Shown piece by piece: positions 1 to 10,650 of a DNA stretch of 64,000 bases; the stretch's first letter is position 1; each line of letters opens with the position of its first letter. The DNA lies in the NCBI RefSeq assembly GCF_000612545.2, contig NZ_CP097800.1, positions 5,654,501 to 5,718,500 on the forward strand. The letters are read 5' to 3'. The notes under the pieces are model-generated. The model was given only the letters and a program-made list of their open reading frames with translations. It searched no databases and was not told the origin of the DNA. Made by a program: the position numbers and the translations under genes. The stretch comes from Streptomyces sp. PCS3-D2. GTDB lineage: Bacteria; Actinomycetota; Actinomycetes; Streptomycetales; Streptomycetaceae.

Positions 1-2
1 CA

Positions 3-329
3 GCCGACATGATGCTGTGTCGTGCGGGAGCGATGACCGTCGCCGAGCTGTCCGCCGTCGGGCTGCCCGCCGCCTACGTCCCGCTGCCGATCGGCAACGG
101 CGAACAGCGGCTCAACGCCCAGCCGGTGGTCAAGGCCGGCGGCGGCCTGCTCGTGGACGACGCGGAGCTGACGCCCGACTGGGTGCTCGGCGAGGTCCTC
201 CCGGTGCTGTCCGATCCGCACCGCCTGTACGAGATGTCCCGCGCGGCCGGTGAGTTCGGCCGCAGGGATGCCGACGAGCTGCTGGTCGGCATGGTGTACG
301 AGGCGATCGCAGCCCACCGAGCCCGCTGA
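3..329 (+). CDS. murG: MurG, 3' end only (partial)
   Basis: The open frame enters from the left edge of the window and ends with TGA at 327-329. It encodes the C-terminal part of UDP-GlcNAc:undecaprenyl-pyrophosphoryl-MurNAc-pentapeptide GlcNAc transferase, which makes lipid II on the inner face of the membrane. The visible piece carries the nucleotide-sugar binding segment [11 protein letters not shown] followed by [20 protein letters not shown], typical of MurG. The N-terminal domain lies outside the window, so completeness cannot be judged. Position directly before ftsQ and ftsZ fits the division and cell wall cluster. Confidence 0.93.
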   Translation, partial: ADMMLCRAGAMTVAELSAVGLPAAYVPLPIGNGEQRLNAQPVVKAGGGLLVDDAELTPDWVLGEVLPVLSDPHRLYEMSRAAGEFGRRDADELLVGMVYEAIAAHRAR

Positions 330-361
330 CGCGGGAGCACACGGACGCAGGAGGCACAGGA

Positions 362-1234
362 GTGGCCGGAGCGACGACCGCACAGCGCGGAACACCGTCT
401 TCCGACGGGCCCGGCCGGTCGCCCCGCAAGGGCGCCGGCTCTCCCAGGTCCCCGAAGCCTCCGAAGCCCCCCAAGCCCCCGAAGTTCGCGAAGGCCGCGA
501 AGAAGGCCGCCCCACGGGGCCCCGGCAGACACCTGCGCCGGGGTCCTGTGCTGGCGTCCCTGGCCGCCGCGGTCCTCCTCGTCTCCGGTGGCACCTGGGT
601 CCTCTACGGGTCCTCCTGGCTCCGTGTCGAGAGGGTCACCGCCACCGGCACGGAGGTCCTCACCTCCGAGCAGGTGCTCGCCGCCGCGGCCGTCCCGGTC
701 GGCGCCCCCCTCGTGAGCGTCGACACGGACGAGATCGAGAGCCGTGTCCGGGGGCGTCTGCCCCGCATCGAATCGGTCGATGCGGTGCGGGCCTGGCCGC
801 ACGGAATCGGACTGAAGGTGACCGAACGCAAACCGGTCCTGCTCATCAAAAAGGACGTCAACTTCGTGGAAGTGGACGCATCGGGTGTGCGCTTCGACAC
901 GGTTCCGAAAGCACCCGGGGGTGTTCCGGTCCTCGAATTGAACGCGGCGGGCTCCCCGAGCGCCCGCCGCTTCGACGAAGAGCGGCTGCTGCACGAGGCC
1001 GTGCTGGTCGCCGGATCCCTCCCGGCGCCGATCGCCAGGGAAACCGTGCAGGTCACGGTGGGTTCCTACGATTCGATCGTGCTGGAGCTGGCCGGGGGCC
1101 GGTCCGTGCGGTGGGGCAGCGGCGAACAGAGCGACGCGAAGGGGCGCGCACTGACCGCTTTGCTGAAAGCCGCTCCGAAGGCCGTCCACTTCGACGTGAG
1201 CGTCCCCACCGCCCCTGCGGCGGCCGGGAGTTGA
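362..1234 (+). CDS. ftsQ: Cell division protein FtsQ
   Basis: A 290-residue bitopic divisome protein. The GTG start at 362 has AGGAGG about 8 nt upstream. Residues 1-60 form a cytoplasmic tail rich in Pro, Lys and Ala (a PKPPKPPKPP run near 31-40). One transmembrane helix follows at about 62-83, then an extracellular POTRA domain from about 87 (VERVTATGTEVL) and the FtsQ/DivIB beta domain. FtsQ links early and late divisome proteins. The gene lies 32 bp after murG, which suggests cotranscription, and is separated from ftsZ by a 279-bp region rich in inverted repeats. The long Pro/Lys tail varies among actinomycetes. Confidence 0.93.
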   Translation: MAGATTAQRGTPSSDGPGRSPRKGAGSPRSPKPPKPPKPPKFAKAAKKAAPRGPGRHLRRGPVLASLAAAVLLVSGGTWVLYGSSWLRVERVTATGTEVLTSEQVLAAAAVPVGAPLVSVDTDEIESRVRGRLPRIESVDAVRAWPHGIGLKVTERKPVLLIKKDVNFVEVDASGVRFDTVPKAPGGVPVLELNAAGSPSARRFDEERLLHEAVLVAGSLPAPIARETVQVTVGSYDSIVLELAGGRSVRWGSGEQSDAKGRALTALLKAAPKAVHFDVSVPTAPAAAGS

Positions 1235-1315
1235 CGTCAGGTCGAACAGCGGCGCACCCTGGTTGGCCAGCGATACGGGTGATCACATAGGGTGAAAAGA
1301 AAAACGGGAGGTTCG

Positions 1316-1334
1316 GCGTGTTCGTTGAACACGC
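1316..1334. promoter_or_regulatory. Perfect 8-bp inverted repeat upstream of ftsZ
   Basis: GCGTGTTC and GAACACGC flank a GTT centre. It lies about 180 bp before the ftsZ start, inside the region that must hold the ftsZ promoters. Streptomyces ftsZ is known to have several promoters, one induced during sporulation. The palindrome could be an operator, but no regulator can be named from the sequence. Confidence 0.5.
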
Positions 1335-1350
1335 GCTACTTGTCGACTTA

Positions 1351-1384
1351 GTGTCCTGTTCGGAAGAGTCCAAGGAACAGACAC
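1351..1384. promoter_or_regulatory. Inverted repeat with one bulged base upstream of ftsZ
   Basis: GTGTCCTGTTC (1351-1361) pairs with GAACAGACAC (1375-1384) with a single extra C. The inner arm CTGTTC/GAACAG resembles the inner half of the palindrome at 1316-1334 (GTGTTC/GAACAC). Two related sites in tandem would suit a dimeric regulator. This is a sequence observation only. Confidence 0.4.
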
Positions 1385-1386
1385 AC

Positions 1387-1413
1387 CCCTAACCCTAAAC
1401 TTCAGGGTGAGGG
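1387..1413 (+). promoter_or_regulatory. Stem-loop in the ftsZ 5' region
   Basis: CCCTAACCCT (1387-1396) pairs with AGGGTGAGGG (1404-1413) at nine of ten positions around a 7-nt loop AAACTTC. It lies 100 bp before the ftsZ start and has no T tract, so it is not an obvious terminator. It may act in the ftsZ leader RNA or as a protein site. Confidence 0.45.
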
Positions 1414-1513
1414 TTCGGGTCGGCGCGTTCGGACCGTCCCTATTTCGGCATCAGTCGTCGCAACGCAGGCCCGCGAGGCGGCGACACGTAACTCGAGGCG
1501 AGAGGCCTTCGAC

Positions 1514-2719
1514 GTGGCAGCACCGCAGAACTACCTCGCAGTCATCAAGGTCATCGGTGTCGGCGGCGGTGGTGTCAATGCCATCAACCGAATGATCGAG
1601 GTCGGTCTCAAGGGCGTCGAGTTCATCGCCATCAACACCGACGCCCAAGCGCTGTTGATGAGCGACGCCGACGTCAAGCTCGACGTCGGCCGTGAACTCA
1701 CCCGGGGCCTCGGCGCCGGAGCGAACCCGGCCGTCGGTCGCAAGGCGGCAGAGGACCACCGCGAGGAGATCGAGGAGGTCCTCAAGGGGGCCGACATGGT
1801 CTTCGTCACCGCCGGTGAGGGCGGCGGCACCGGCACCGGCGGCGCACCCGTCGTCGCCAACATCGCGCGCTCGCTGGGCGCCCTGACGATCGGTGTGGTC
1901 ACCCGGCCGTTCACCTTCGAGGGCCGGCGTCGCGCGAACCAGGCGGAGGACGGCATCGCCGAACTCCGCGAAGAGGTCGACACCCTCATCGTCATCCCCA
2001 ACGACCGCCTGCTGTCCATCTCGGACCGCCAGGTCAGCGTCCTGGACGCCTTCAAGTCGGCGGACCAGGTCCTGCTCTCGGGCGTCCAGGGCATCACCGA
2101 CCTCATCACCACCCCGGGTCTGATCAACCTCGACTTCGCCGACGTCAAGTCCGTGATGTCCGAGGCGGGCTCGGCCCTGATGGGCATCGGCTCGGCCCGC
2201 GGCGACGACCGCGCGGTGGCCGCGGCCGAGATGGCGATCTCCTCCCCGCTGCTGGAGGCGTCCATCGACGGCGCCCGCGGCGTGCTGCTCTCCATCTCCG
2301 GCGGCTCCGACCTCGGTCTCTTCGAGATCAACGAGGCCGCGCAGCTGGTGAGCGAGGCCGCGCACCCCGAGGCGAACATCATCTTCGGGGCTGTCATCGA
2401 CGACGCGCTCGGCGACGAGGTACGGGTCACCGTCATCGCGGCCGGATTCGACGGCGGACAGCCCCCGGCCCGCCGGGACAACGTCATCGGCGCCGCGTCC
2501 ACCAAGCGGGAAGAGCCCGCCCCGGCCCCGGTCCGCGCCCCCGAGCCGGTCCGCCCGGCCTTCGGTGGACTCGGTACGGTCCCGCCGCGCGAGGAGCCCC
2601 CGGCCCCCGCCGAGCCGGCCCCGGTCGAGGTCCAGGCCCCCGCGCCGCAGGTCCCCACGGCCCGGCCGTACCAGGACAGCCCGGCCGAGGAACTGGATGT
2701 CCCGGACTTCTTGAAGTGA
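1514..2719 (+). CDS. ftsZ: Cell division GTPase FtsZ
   Basis: A tubulin-like GTPase that polymerises into the Z-ring or, in Streptomyces, into sporulation ladders. The product is 401 residues, a normal length. Residues 103-109 are the GGGTGTG nucleotide signature, GVGGGGVNA at 15-23 is the first glycine loop, and NLDFADV at 205-211 is the catalytic T7 loop. After about residue 318 a Pro/Ala/Glu-rich linker leads to the conserved C-terminal peptide (LDVPDFLK) that binds partners such as SepF, encoded 1.6 kb downstream. The GTG start at 1514 gives the usual N terminus. The stop overlaps the next start (GTGA), so translation is probably coupled. Confidence 0.98.
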   Translation: MAAPQNYLAVIKVIGVGGGGVNAINRMIEVGLKGVEFIAINTDAQALLMSDADVKLDVGRELTRGLGAGANPAVGRKAAEDHREEIEEVLKGADMVFVTAGEGGGTGTGGAPVVANIARSLGALTIGVVTRPFTFEGRRRANQAEDGIAELREEVDTLIVIPNDRLLSISDRQVSVLDAFKSADQVLLSGVQGITDLITTPGLINLDFADVKSVMSEAGSALMGIGSARGDDRAVAAAEMAISSPLLEASIDGARGVLLSISGGSDLGLFEINEAAQLVSEAAHPEANIIFGAVIDDALGDEVRVTVIAAGFDGGQPPARRDNVIGAASTKREEPAPAPVRAPEPVRPAFGGLGTVPPREEPPAPAEPAPVEVQAPAPQVPTARPYQDSPAEELDVPDFLK

Positions 2720-3501
2720 CACCCGAGCAGCACCACGTGGGCGGCGCCCACTTCGCCTTCACCGACCGGTGGGGCGGAGTGAGCGCCGTTCCGTACGAAG
2801 AGCTCAACCTCGGCGGCGCGGTCGGCGACGACCCGGCCGCCGTTCTCGCGAACCGGGCCCTGGCGGCGCGGTCGCTGGGCCTCGACCCGGACCGGGTGGT
2901 CTGGATGAACCAGGTCCACGGCCGGGACGTGGCGGTGGTCGACGGCCCTTGGGGAGACGCCGGTATTCCGGCCGTGGACGCGGTGGTGACCGCCCGTCGG
3001 GGGCTCGCCCTCGCCGTGCTCACCGCCGACTGCACGCCGGTCCTGCTGGCGGACCCCGTCGCCGGAGTCGTCGCGGCCGCCCATGCCGGACGGCCCGGAC
3101 TGGTCGCCGGGGTGGTGCCGGCGGCGGTGGAGGCGATGGTCTCCCTCGGCGCCGAGCCCGGGCGGATCGTCGCCCGCACCGGACCTGCGGTCTGCGGGCG
3201 CTGTTACGAGGTGCCGGCCCAGATGCGGGAGGCGGTGGCCGAGGCGGTGCCCGCCGCCCGGGCCGAGACCAGTTGGGGAACGCCGGCGGTGGACGTGGTC
3301 GCGGGGGTGCACGCCCAGCTCGCGGAGGCGGGGGTGGTGAACGGCGACCGTTCCCCGGTCTGCACACTGGAGTCGCGGGACCACTTCTCGTACCGCCGTG
3401 ACCGGGTGACCGGGCGACTTGCGGGTTATGTCTGGTTGACGGAGCTTTCCCGGGGGGAGACCCCCGGACCCCCGGGGGAAAAGAAGAATGACGGATCGTA
3501 A
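2716..3501 (+). CDS. pgeF: Peptidoglycan editing factor PgeF (YfiH/YlmD, laccase-domain family)
   Basis: A 261-residue member of the family once called multicopper polyphenol oxidase. Family members are now described as peptidoglycan precursor editing factors and as zinc-dependent purine nucleoside phosphorylases. H69 (MNQVHG), C106 (LTADC) and H123 (AAHAG) correspond to the zinc ligands. The usual HAGW is HAGR here. The GTG start overlaps the ftsZ stop by 4 nt, and the 3' end overlaps yggS by 14 nt. The last 15 residues (Gly/Pro/Lys-rich) look like an extension beyond the fold. The position next to ftsZ suits a cell-wall quality-control role. Confidence 0.9.
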   Translation: MTPEQHHVGGAHFAFTDRWGGVSAVPYEELNLGGAVGDDPAAVLANRALAARSLGLDPDRVVWMNQVHGRDVAVVDGPWGDAGIPAVDAVVTARRGLALAVLTADCTPVLLADPVAGVVAAAHAGRPGLVAGVVPAAVEAMVSLGAEPGRIVARTGPAVCGRCYEVPAQMREAVAEAVPAARAETSWGTPAVDVVAGVHAQLAEAGVVNGDRSPVCTLESRDHFSYRRDRVTGRLAGYVWLTELSRGETPGPPGEKKNDGS

Positions 3502-4207
3502 GTCGGAGCTCGCCGAGAACCTGGCGCGGGTGGAGGGGCGCATCGCGTCCGCCTGTGCGGCGGCGGGCCGCCGGCGCGAGGAGGTGACCCTCATCGTGGT
3601 CACCAAGACCTACCCCGCGAGCGACGTGCGCCTGCTGGCGGAGCTGGGCGTCCGCCACGTTGCGGAGAACCGTGACCAGGACGCCGCCCCCAAAGCCGCG
3701 GCCTGCGTGGATCTGCCGCTCAGCTGGCACTTCGTCGGTCAACTGCAGACCAACAAGGTCCGTTCCGTGGCGCGGTACGCGCACGTGGTGCAGTCGGTCG
3801 ACCGGGCCCGGCTCGTGACCGCCCTCTCGGCGGCCGCGACGGGCGCCGGACGCGAGATCGGCTGTCTCGTCCAGATCGCCCTCGACGCCGAGTCGGGTGA
3901 GCGGGGGAGTCGGGGCGGTGCCTCGCCCGAGCAGCTCGCGGAGTTGGCGGACCTCGTCGCCGGGGCGCCGGGGCTGCGGATCGACGGACTGATGACCGTC
4001 GCACCGCTGTCCGGCCACTACGCGGGACGCGAACAGGCCGCCTTCGAGCGGCTGGTGGAATTGTCATCCCAGCTGCGCGCGGACCATCCGACTGCCACGA
4101 TGGTGTCGGCCGGGATGAGCGCAGACCTGGAACAGGCCGTTGCGGCCGGTGCGACACATGTACGCGTCGGCACTGCGGTACTCGGCGCGAGACCCCGGCT
4201 CGGGTAA
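3488..4207 (+). CDS. yggS: PLP homeostasis protein (YggS/PROSC family)
   Basis: A 239-residue cytoplasmic PLP-binding protein with an alanine-racemase-like TIM barrel and no known catalytic activity; homologues keep pyridoxal phosphate and amino-acid pools balanced. K40 in VVTKTYP is the expected Schiff-base lysine. WHFVGQLQTNK is the family motif, and SADLEQAV with THVRVGTAVLG forms the phosphate-binding end. The usual GENRVQE is AENRDQD here, a mild deviation. The ATG lies inside the end of pgeF. Its place in the ftsZ-sepF interval is conserved in Gram-positive bacteria. Confidence 0.93.
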   Translation: MTDRKSELAENLARVEGRIASACAAAGRRREEVTLIVVTKTYPASDVRLLAELGVRHVAENRDQDAAPKAAACVDLPLSWHFVGQLQTNKVRSVARYAHVVQSVDRARLVTALSAAATGAGREIGCLVQIALDAESGERGSRGGASPEQLAELADLVAGAPGLRIDGLMTVAPLSGHYAGREQAAFERLVELSSQLRADHPTATMVSAGMSADLEQAVAAGATHVRVGTAVLGARPRLG

Positions 4208-4356
4208 CGTCGCGAAGAAAGTCGGACCACAGCAGAAAATATGGTCATTCCCGCCGATGAGCGGGCAGACCACGTGGATCGCGGGCAGTTGGTGACATTC
4301 GTGACACGGCGGCACCTGCGACAGGGCGATCCACCACAGAGCGGAGGACTCGGAGA
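4208..4356 (+). promoter_or_regulatory. Probable sepF promoter region
   Basis: A 149-bp gap between yggS and sepF, unlike the overlaps before it. It contains a direct repeat GTGACA at 4292-4297 and 4301-4306 (9-nt period) within TTGGTGACATTCGTGACACGG. I see no strong hairpin. A separate promoter for sepF is likely but not proven. Confidence 0.35.
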
Positions 4357-4974
4357 ATGGCCGGCGCGATGCGCAAGATGGCGGTCTACCTCGGCCTCGT
4401 GGAGGACGACCGGTACGACAACCCGGGGTACGACCCCGACGACGAGTTCGAGCCCGAGCCGGAGATGGAGCGGGCTCGGGAGCGGGATCGCCGACAGCAG
4501 CCCGTGCACCAGTCGCCCGTATCGGACGAACCGGTACGAGCCGTACAGCCTCCGGCGCAGCGGGAACCCATCCCAATCCCGGCGGAAAGCGGACGTCCTG
4601 CGCGAATTGCCCCCGTGGCATCCATCACACCTGATCGCACGAACCTGGAGAAGAACGCCCCCGTGATCATGCCCAAGGTCGTCTCCGAGCGGGAGCCGTA
4701 CCGCATCACGACACTGCACCCCCGGACCTACAACGAGGCCCGTACCATCGGGGAACACTTCCGTGAGGGCACTCCGGTGATCATGAATCTCACGGAGATG
4801 GACGACACGGACGCGAAGCGTCTCGTGGACTTCGCCGCCGGACTCGTGTTCGGTCTGCACGGCAGCATTGAACGCGTGACACAGAAGGTGTTCCTGCTGT
4901 CGCCTGCTAACGTCGATGTCACGGCGGAGGACAAGGCCCGCATCGCGGAGGGCGGGTTCTTCAACCAAAGCTAG
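4357..4974 (+). CDS. sepF: Cell division protein SepF
   Basis: A 205-residue protein that anchors FtsZ to the membrane. The N-terminal [18 protein letters not shown] is the amphipathic membrane-binding helix. Residues about 25-95 are an acidic, then Pro/Arg-rich, disordered linker. The globular SepF domain follows from about residue 110 ([18 protein letters not shown], then [19 protein letters not shown]) and ends with [12 protein letters not shown]. The ATG at 4357 has GGAGGA upstream; an internal ATG at residue 5 is a less likely alternative. Streptomyces carry several SepF paralogues; this dcw-linked copy is the main one. Confidence 0.96.
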   Translation: MAGAMRKMAVYLGLVEDDRYDNPGYDPDDEFEPEPEMERARERDRRQQPVHQSPVSDEPVRAVQPPAQREPIPIPAESGRPARIAPVASITPDRTNLEKNAPVIMPKVVSEREPYRITTLHPRTYNEARTIGEHFREGTPVIMNLTEMDDTDAKRLVDFAAGLVFGLHGSIERVTQKVFLLSPANVDVTAEDKARIAEGGFFNQS

Positions 4975-5034
4975 ACCGATCCGTCAGATACGGGACCGGG
5001 AACAGATCGGAAAACGGGGAGAGGGAAGCACGGG

Positions 5035-5331
5035 ATGGGCATCGCGCTGCAGGTGGTCTACGTCGTGCTGATGTGCTTCCTGATCGTGCTGATCTTCCGA
5101 CTGGTCATGGACTACGTGTTCCAGTTCGCACGTTCATGGACACCCGGCAAGGCGATGGTGGTCGTTCTGGAGGCCACCTACACTGTCACCGATCCACCGC
5201 TCAAGCTCCTTCGGCGGTTCATTCCGCCGTTGCGTCTCGGCGGCGTGGCACTCGACCTGTCCTTCTTCGTTCTGATGATCATCGTTTACATCCTCATCAG
5301 CTTCGTGAGCACCGCTGCGAGAAGCGTGTGA
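5035..5331 (+). CDS. yggT: YggT/YlmG family membrane protein
   Basis: A 98-residue integral membrane protein with a hydrophobic helix at about 3-25 and another at about 72-92, joined by a loop with the family motif DPPLKLLRRFIPPLRLGG. YggT/YlmG homologues sit beside sepF in many Gram-positive bacteria and in chloroplasts and are linked to division or nucleoid and membrane organisation. The biochemical role is unknown. The gene lies 60 bp after sepF and 82 bp before divIVA, and is probably cotranscribed with sepF. Confidence 0.9.
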   Translation: MGIALQVVYVVLMCFLIVLIFRLVMDYVFQFARSWTPGKAMVVVLEATYTVTDPPLKLLRRFIPPLRLGGVALDLSFFVLMIIVYILISFVSTAARSV

Positions 5332-5413
5332 ACGATGAGCTTCCCCGCACGCGCGGGGACGGTCCCGATACGGTCTTGCCGACTGCCGACGACTACGTAG
5401 AGGTGAAGAAGAC

Positions 5414-6607
5414 ATGCCGCTGACTCCCGAGGACGTGCGGAACAAGCAGTTCACGACCGTCCGCCTCCGAGAAGGCTATGACGAGGACGAGGTCGATGCC
5501 TTCCTCGACGAGGTCGAGTCCGAACTGACGCGCCTGCTGCGCGAGAACGAGGACCTGCGCGCCAAGCTGGCCGCCGCCACGCGTGCCGCCGCGCAGAGCC
5601 AGCAGCAGCAGGGCATGCGCAAGCCCGAGCCCCAGGACCAGCGCGGCCCCGGCGCCCCCGTGCCCGCGGCCATATCCGGCCCGCCGCAGCAGCAGAACCC
5701 GCAGATGGGCCCGCCCCAGCTGCCGGGTGGCGCCCCGCAGCTCCCGCCGGGCCCCGGCGGCCAGGGCCAGCAGGGCCCCGGCCCGATGGGCGGCCCCATG
5801 GGCGGTCCCATGCAGCAGCACCCCATGGGCGGACCGCAGGGCATGGGCCAGCAGCCCATGGGCCAGCAGCAGTCGATGGGCGGCCAGAACCCGCTCGGCC
5901 AGCAGATGCAGCCCATGGGTCAGCAGATGCAGCCGATGGGTCAGCAGATGCAGCCCATGGGCCAGCCCATGCAGCAGATGCAGCAGCCGCAGCTCCCGCA
6001 GCAGGGCCCCGGTGGCGACAGCGCCGCCCGCGTCCTGTCGCTGGCGCAGCAGACCGCCGACCAGGCGATCGCGGAGGCCCGCTCCGAGGCCAACAAGATC
6101 GTCGGCGAGGCCCGGTCGCGCGCCGAGGGCCTGGAGCGGGACGCCCGCGCCAAGGCCGACGCACTGGAGCGGGACGCCCAGGAGAAGCACCGCGTCGCGA
6201 TGGGCTCCCTGGAGTCCGCCCGCGCCACGCTGGAGCGCAAGGTCGAGGACCTGCGGGGCTTCGAGCGTGAGTACCGCACGCGGCTGAAGTCCTACCTCGA
6301 GTCGCAGCTGCGCCAGCTGGAGACCCAGGCGGACGACTCCCTGGCCCCGCCGCGCAACCCGGCCGGTCCGGCGCTGCCCCCGTCGCCGTCGCCCTCGATG
6401 GCTCCGGCCGGCGCGATGGGCCACTCCATGGGCGGTCCGTCCATGGGCGGTCCCTCCCCGATGGGTGCCGGTCCGTCGTACGGCGGCCAGCAGCAGATGT
6501 CCCCGGCGATGACCCAGCCGATGGCTCCGGTGCGGCCGGCCGCACCGCAGCCGATGCAGGCGCCGTCGCCGATGCGCGGCTTCCTGATCGACGAGGACGA
6601 CAACTAG
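5414..6607 (+). CDS. divIVA: Polar growth determinant DivIVA
   Basis: A 397-residue coiled-coil scaffold that marks hyphal tips and recruits the wall machinery. The N-terminal lipid-binding domain is clear (MPLTPEDVRNKQF, then EGYDEDEVDAFLDEVESEL). A first coiled coil ends near residue 60. A Gln/Pro/Gly/Met-rich insert spans about residues 60-195. The second coiled coil (RVLSLAQQTADQAIAEARSEANK onward) spans about 205-310, and a Pro/Met/Gly-rich tail ends in FLIDEDDN. The insert is typical of Streptomyces DivIVA and absent from the Bacillus protein. The gene is followed by a strong terminator. Confidence 0.96.
   Translation: MPLTPEDVRNKQFTTVRLREGYDEDEVDAFLDEVESELTRLLRENEDLRAKLAAATRAAAQSQQQQGMRKPEPQDQRGPGAPVPAAISGPPQQQNPQMGPPQLPGGAPQLPPGPGGQGQQGPGPMGGPMGGPMQQHPMGGPQGMGQQPMGQQQSMGGQNPLGQQMQPMGQQMQPMGQQMQPMGQPMQQMQQPQLPQQGPGGDSAARVLSLAQQTADQAIAEARSEANKIVGEARSRAEGLERDARAKADALERDAQEKHRVAMGSLESARATLERKVEDLRGFEREYRTRLKSYLESQLRQLETQADDSLAPPRNPAGPALPPSPSPSMAPAGAMGHSMGGPSMGGPSPMGAGPSYGGQQQMSPAMTQPMAPVRPAAPQPMQAPSPMRGFLIDEDDN
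5900..5962 (+). repeat. Three tandem 21-bp repeats in divIVA
   Basis: Three consecutive 21-bp units each encode QQMQPMG (5900-5920, 5921-5941, 5942-5962), differing only at wobble positions. They belong to the Gln/Met/Pro-rich insert between the two coiled coils and are a likely site of length variation between strains. Confidence 0.85.
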
Positions 6608-6630
6608 GCGCCGCCGCGCAGTCGGCAGTC

Positions 6631-6676
6631 ACGGGCCGGGCCCGGTTCCCCTTCGGGGGCACCGGGCCCGGCCCGT
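6631..6676 (+). terminator. Terminator after divIVA
   Basis: A perfect 15-bp stem (6631-6645 with 6662-6676) encloses a smaller hairpin around CCCCTTCGGGG. It begins 24 bp after the divIVA stop and is followed by TTCC. Such hairpins with short T tracts are usual in high-GC actinomycetes. Confidence 0.8.
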
Positions 6677-6687
6677 TTCCGTACCCG

Positions 6688-6717
6688 GCCGCAGCCGCAG
6701 CCGCAGCCGCAGCCGCG
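6688..6717. repeat. GCCGCA hexamer tract
   Basis: Four perfect GCCGCA units and a fifth imperfect one lie between the two terminators that separate divIVA and ileS. No coding function is apparent. It is a simple-sequence tract prone to slippage. Confidence 0.7.
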
Positions 6718-6844
6718 GGCGCTCCGCCCCGGGACCCCGCGCCTCGCACCCCGGCGGGCCTGCCCCTCCGGCCGGTCCCGGGCCGCCTTCCGGCGGCAGC
6801 AGGGAGAGCCCCGGCGACCGGGTCCGGACGGAGTCCGGGAAACG

Positions 6845-6895
6845 GCGGCGGCCCGCACCCCCGCCCCGGGTGGGGGAGGGGGTGCGGGCCGCCGC
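6845..6895 (-). terminator. Terminator after ileS
   Basis: A perfect 18-bp stem (6845-6862 with 6878-6895) with a 15-nt loop begins 8 bp past the ileS stop on the minus strand. Reading on, the minus strand shows CGTTTCCC. It would also work in the plus direction as a second stop for divIVA transcripts. Confidence 0.8.
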
Positions 6896-6903
6896 GGAGC
6901 GGG

Positions 6904-10062
<3,159 letters not shown>

Positions 10063-10330
10063 GAGGCTGAACTCTTCCTCCGGCGGGTTGTCACTTCCGT
10101 CCGGAGGGACGAGAGCCGACTGCTGCTCCCGCGGTACCACCCTCCTTGGCCGCCGGACGGATCCGGTGGCCCCCTCATTGGGGTGCGAAGCCGGTTCTAC
10201 TAGCCCTGCGGGGGACCCGTGGCTTTCTTCCGGCGGCTCAGGGGTGATCCTTCACGTCGCGCTCGCCCCCGGGCTCTCACCGTCCCCGGGTCGCTCCTGG
10301 CTGCGTCCGACGCTACTCGTCCCCGTCCAT
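10063..10330 (-). promoter_or_regulatory. T-box riboswitch leader of ileS (translational type)
   Basis: Read on the minus strand, AGGGTGGTACCGCG (10143-10130) is the T-box core, whose TGGT would pair with the ACCA end of uncharged tRNA-Ile. Upstream, GGTGAGAGCC and then GAAGGATCACC suggest a short Stem I with ATC (Ile codon, 10248-10246) as specifier. The Shine-Dalgarno CCGGAGG (10083-10077) is perfectly complementary to CCTCCGG (10107-10101). That anti-SD overlaps a competing 9-bp helix, TCCGTCCGG (10161-10153) with CCGGACGGA (10104-10096), which encloses the T-box. No terminator is seen, so control is probably at translation, as described for actinobacterial ileS T-boxes. The 5' end is approximate. 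Confidence 0.88.
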
Positions 10331-10650
10331 GCCTTTCGCTGGGCCCAGTGTACGGGTGCGGGCCGTGCTCGGCAGACCGGTTTTCGGGGGCCCCGTGGGG
10401 CCCCGTGGTCTCGGCGTGGCGGGGGTGCGGAGGAGGAGCCGGGGCGGTGCCGGGAGTGACCCGAACGGGCCAACGTGCCGCAGCGGCACGACGGCGGGCC
10501 GGCAGCGGCGGATTACCGGGGCTCCGGATGGGCACAACGGATGCAGGTTGACCTCGACGGATGCGTGCCCCGTTGCCGCGGGGGCGGAGCCGATTTATCG
10601 TTCCGGCACGATTCGCGAGCAATATCACAGTATGTGAAGGGGCCGCGGCC
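10331..10650. other. Divergent intergenic region between ileS leader and the DksA-like gene
   Basis: About 320 bp with no convincing gene. It should hold the promoters for both directions. It contains two adjacent GGGGCCCC blocks near 10387-10404 and a perfect palindrome at 10474-10490. The AT-richer stretch at 10590-10635, ending in TATCACAGTATG, is the likeliest promoter for the plus-strand gene. Confidence 0.4.
10474..10490. promoter_or_regulatory. 17-bp palindrome between ileS and DksA-like gene
   Basis: CGTGCCGC and GCGGCACG are perfect 8-bp arms around a single A. It lies between divergent transcription units and has no T tract. It may be an operator or a structural element; nothing further can be said. 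Confidence 0.4.

Noticed and set aside
1387-1398. CCCTAACCCTAA, identical to two vertebrate-type telomere repeats
   Set aside because: It is the left arm of a local stem upstream of ftsZ, occurs only twice, and Streptomyces telomeres are palindrome-rich and differ completely.
6688-6717. GCCGCA repeats as a possible CRISPR or coding tract
   Set aside because: Units are 6 bp with no spacers and lie between two terminators; this is simple sequence.
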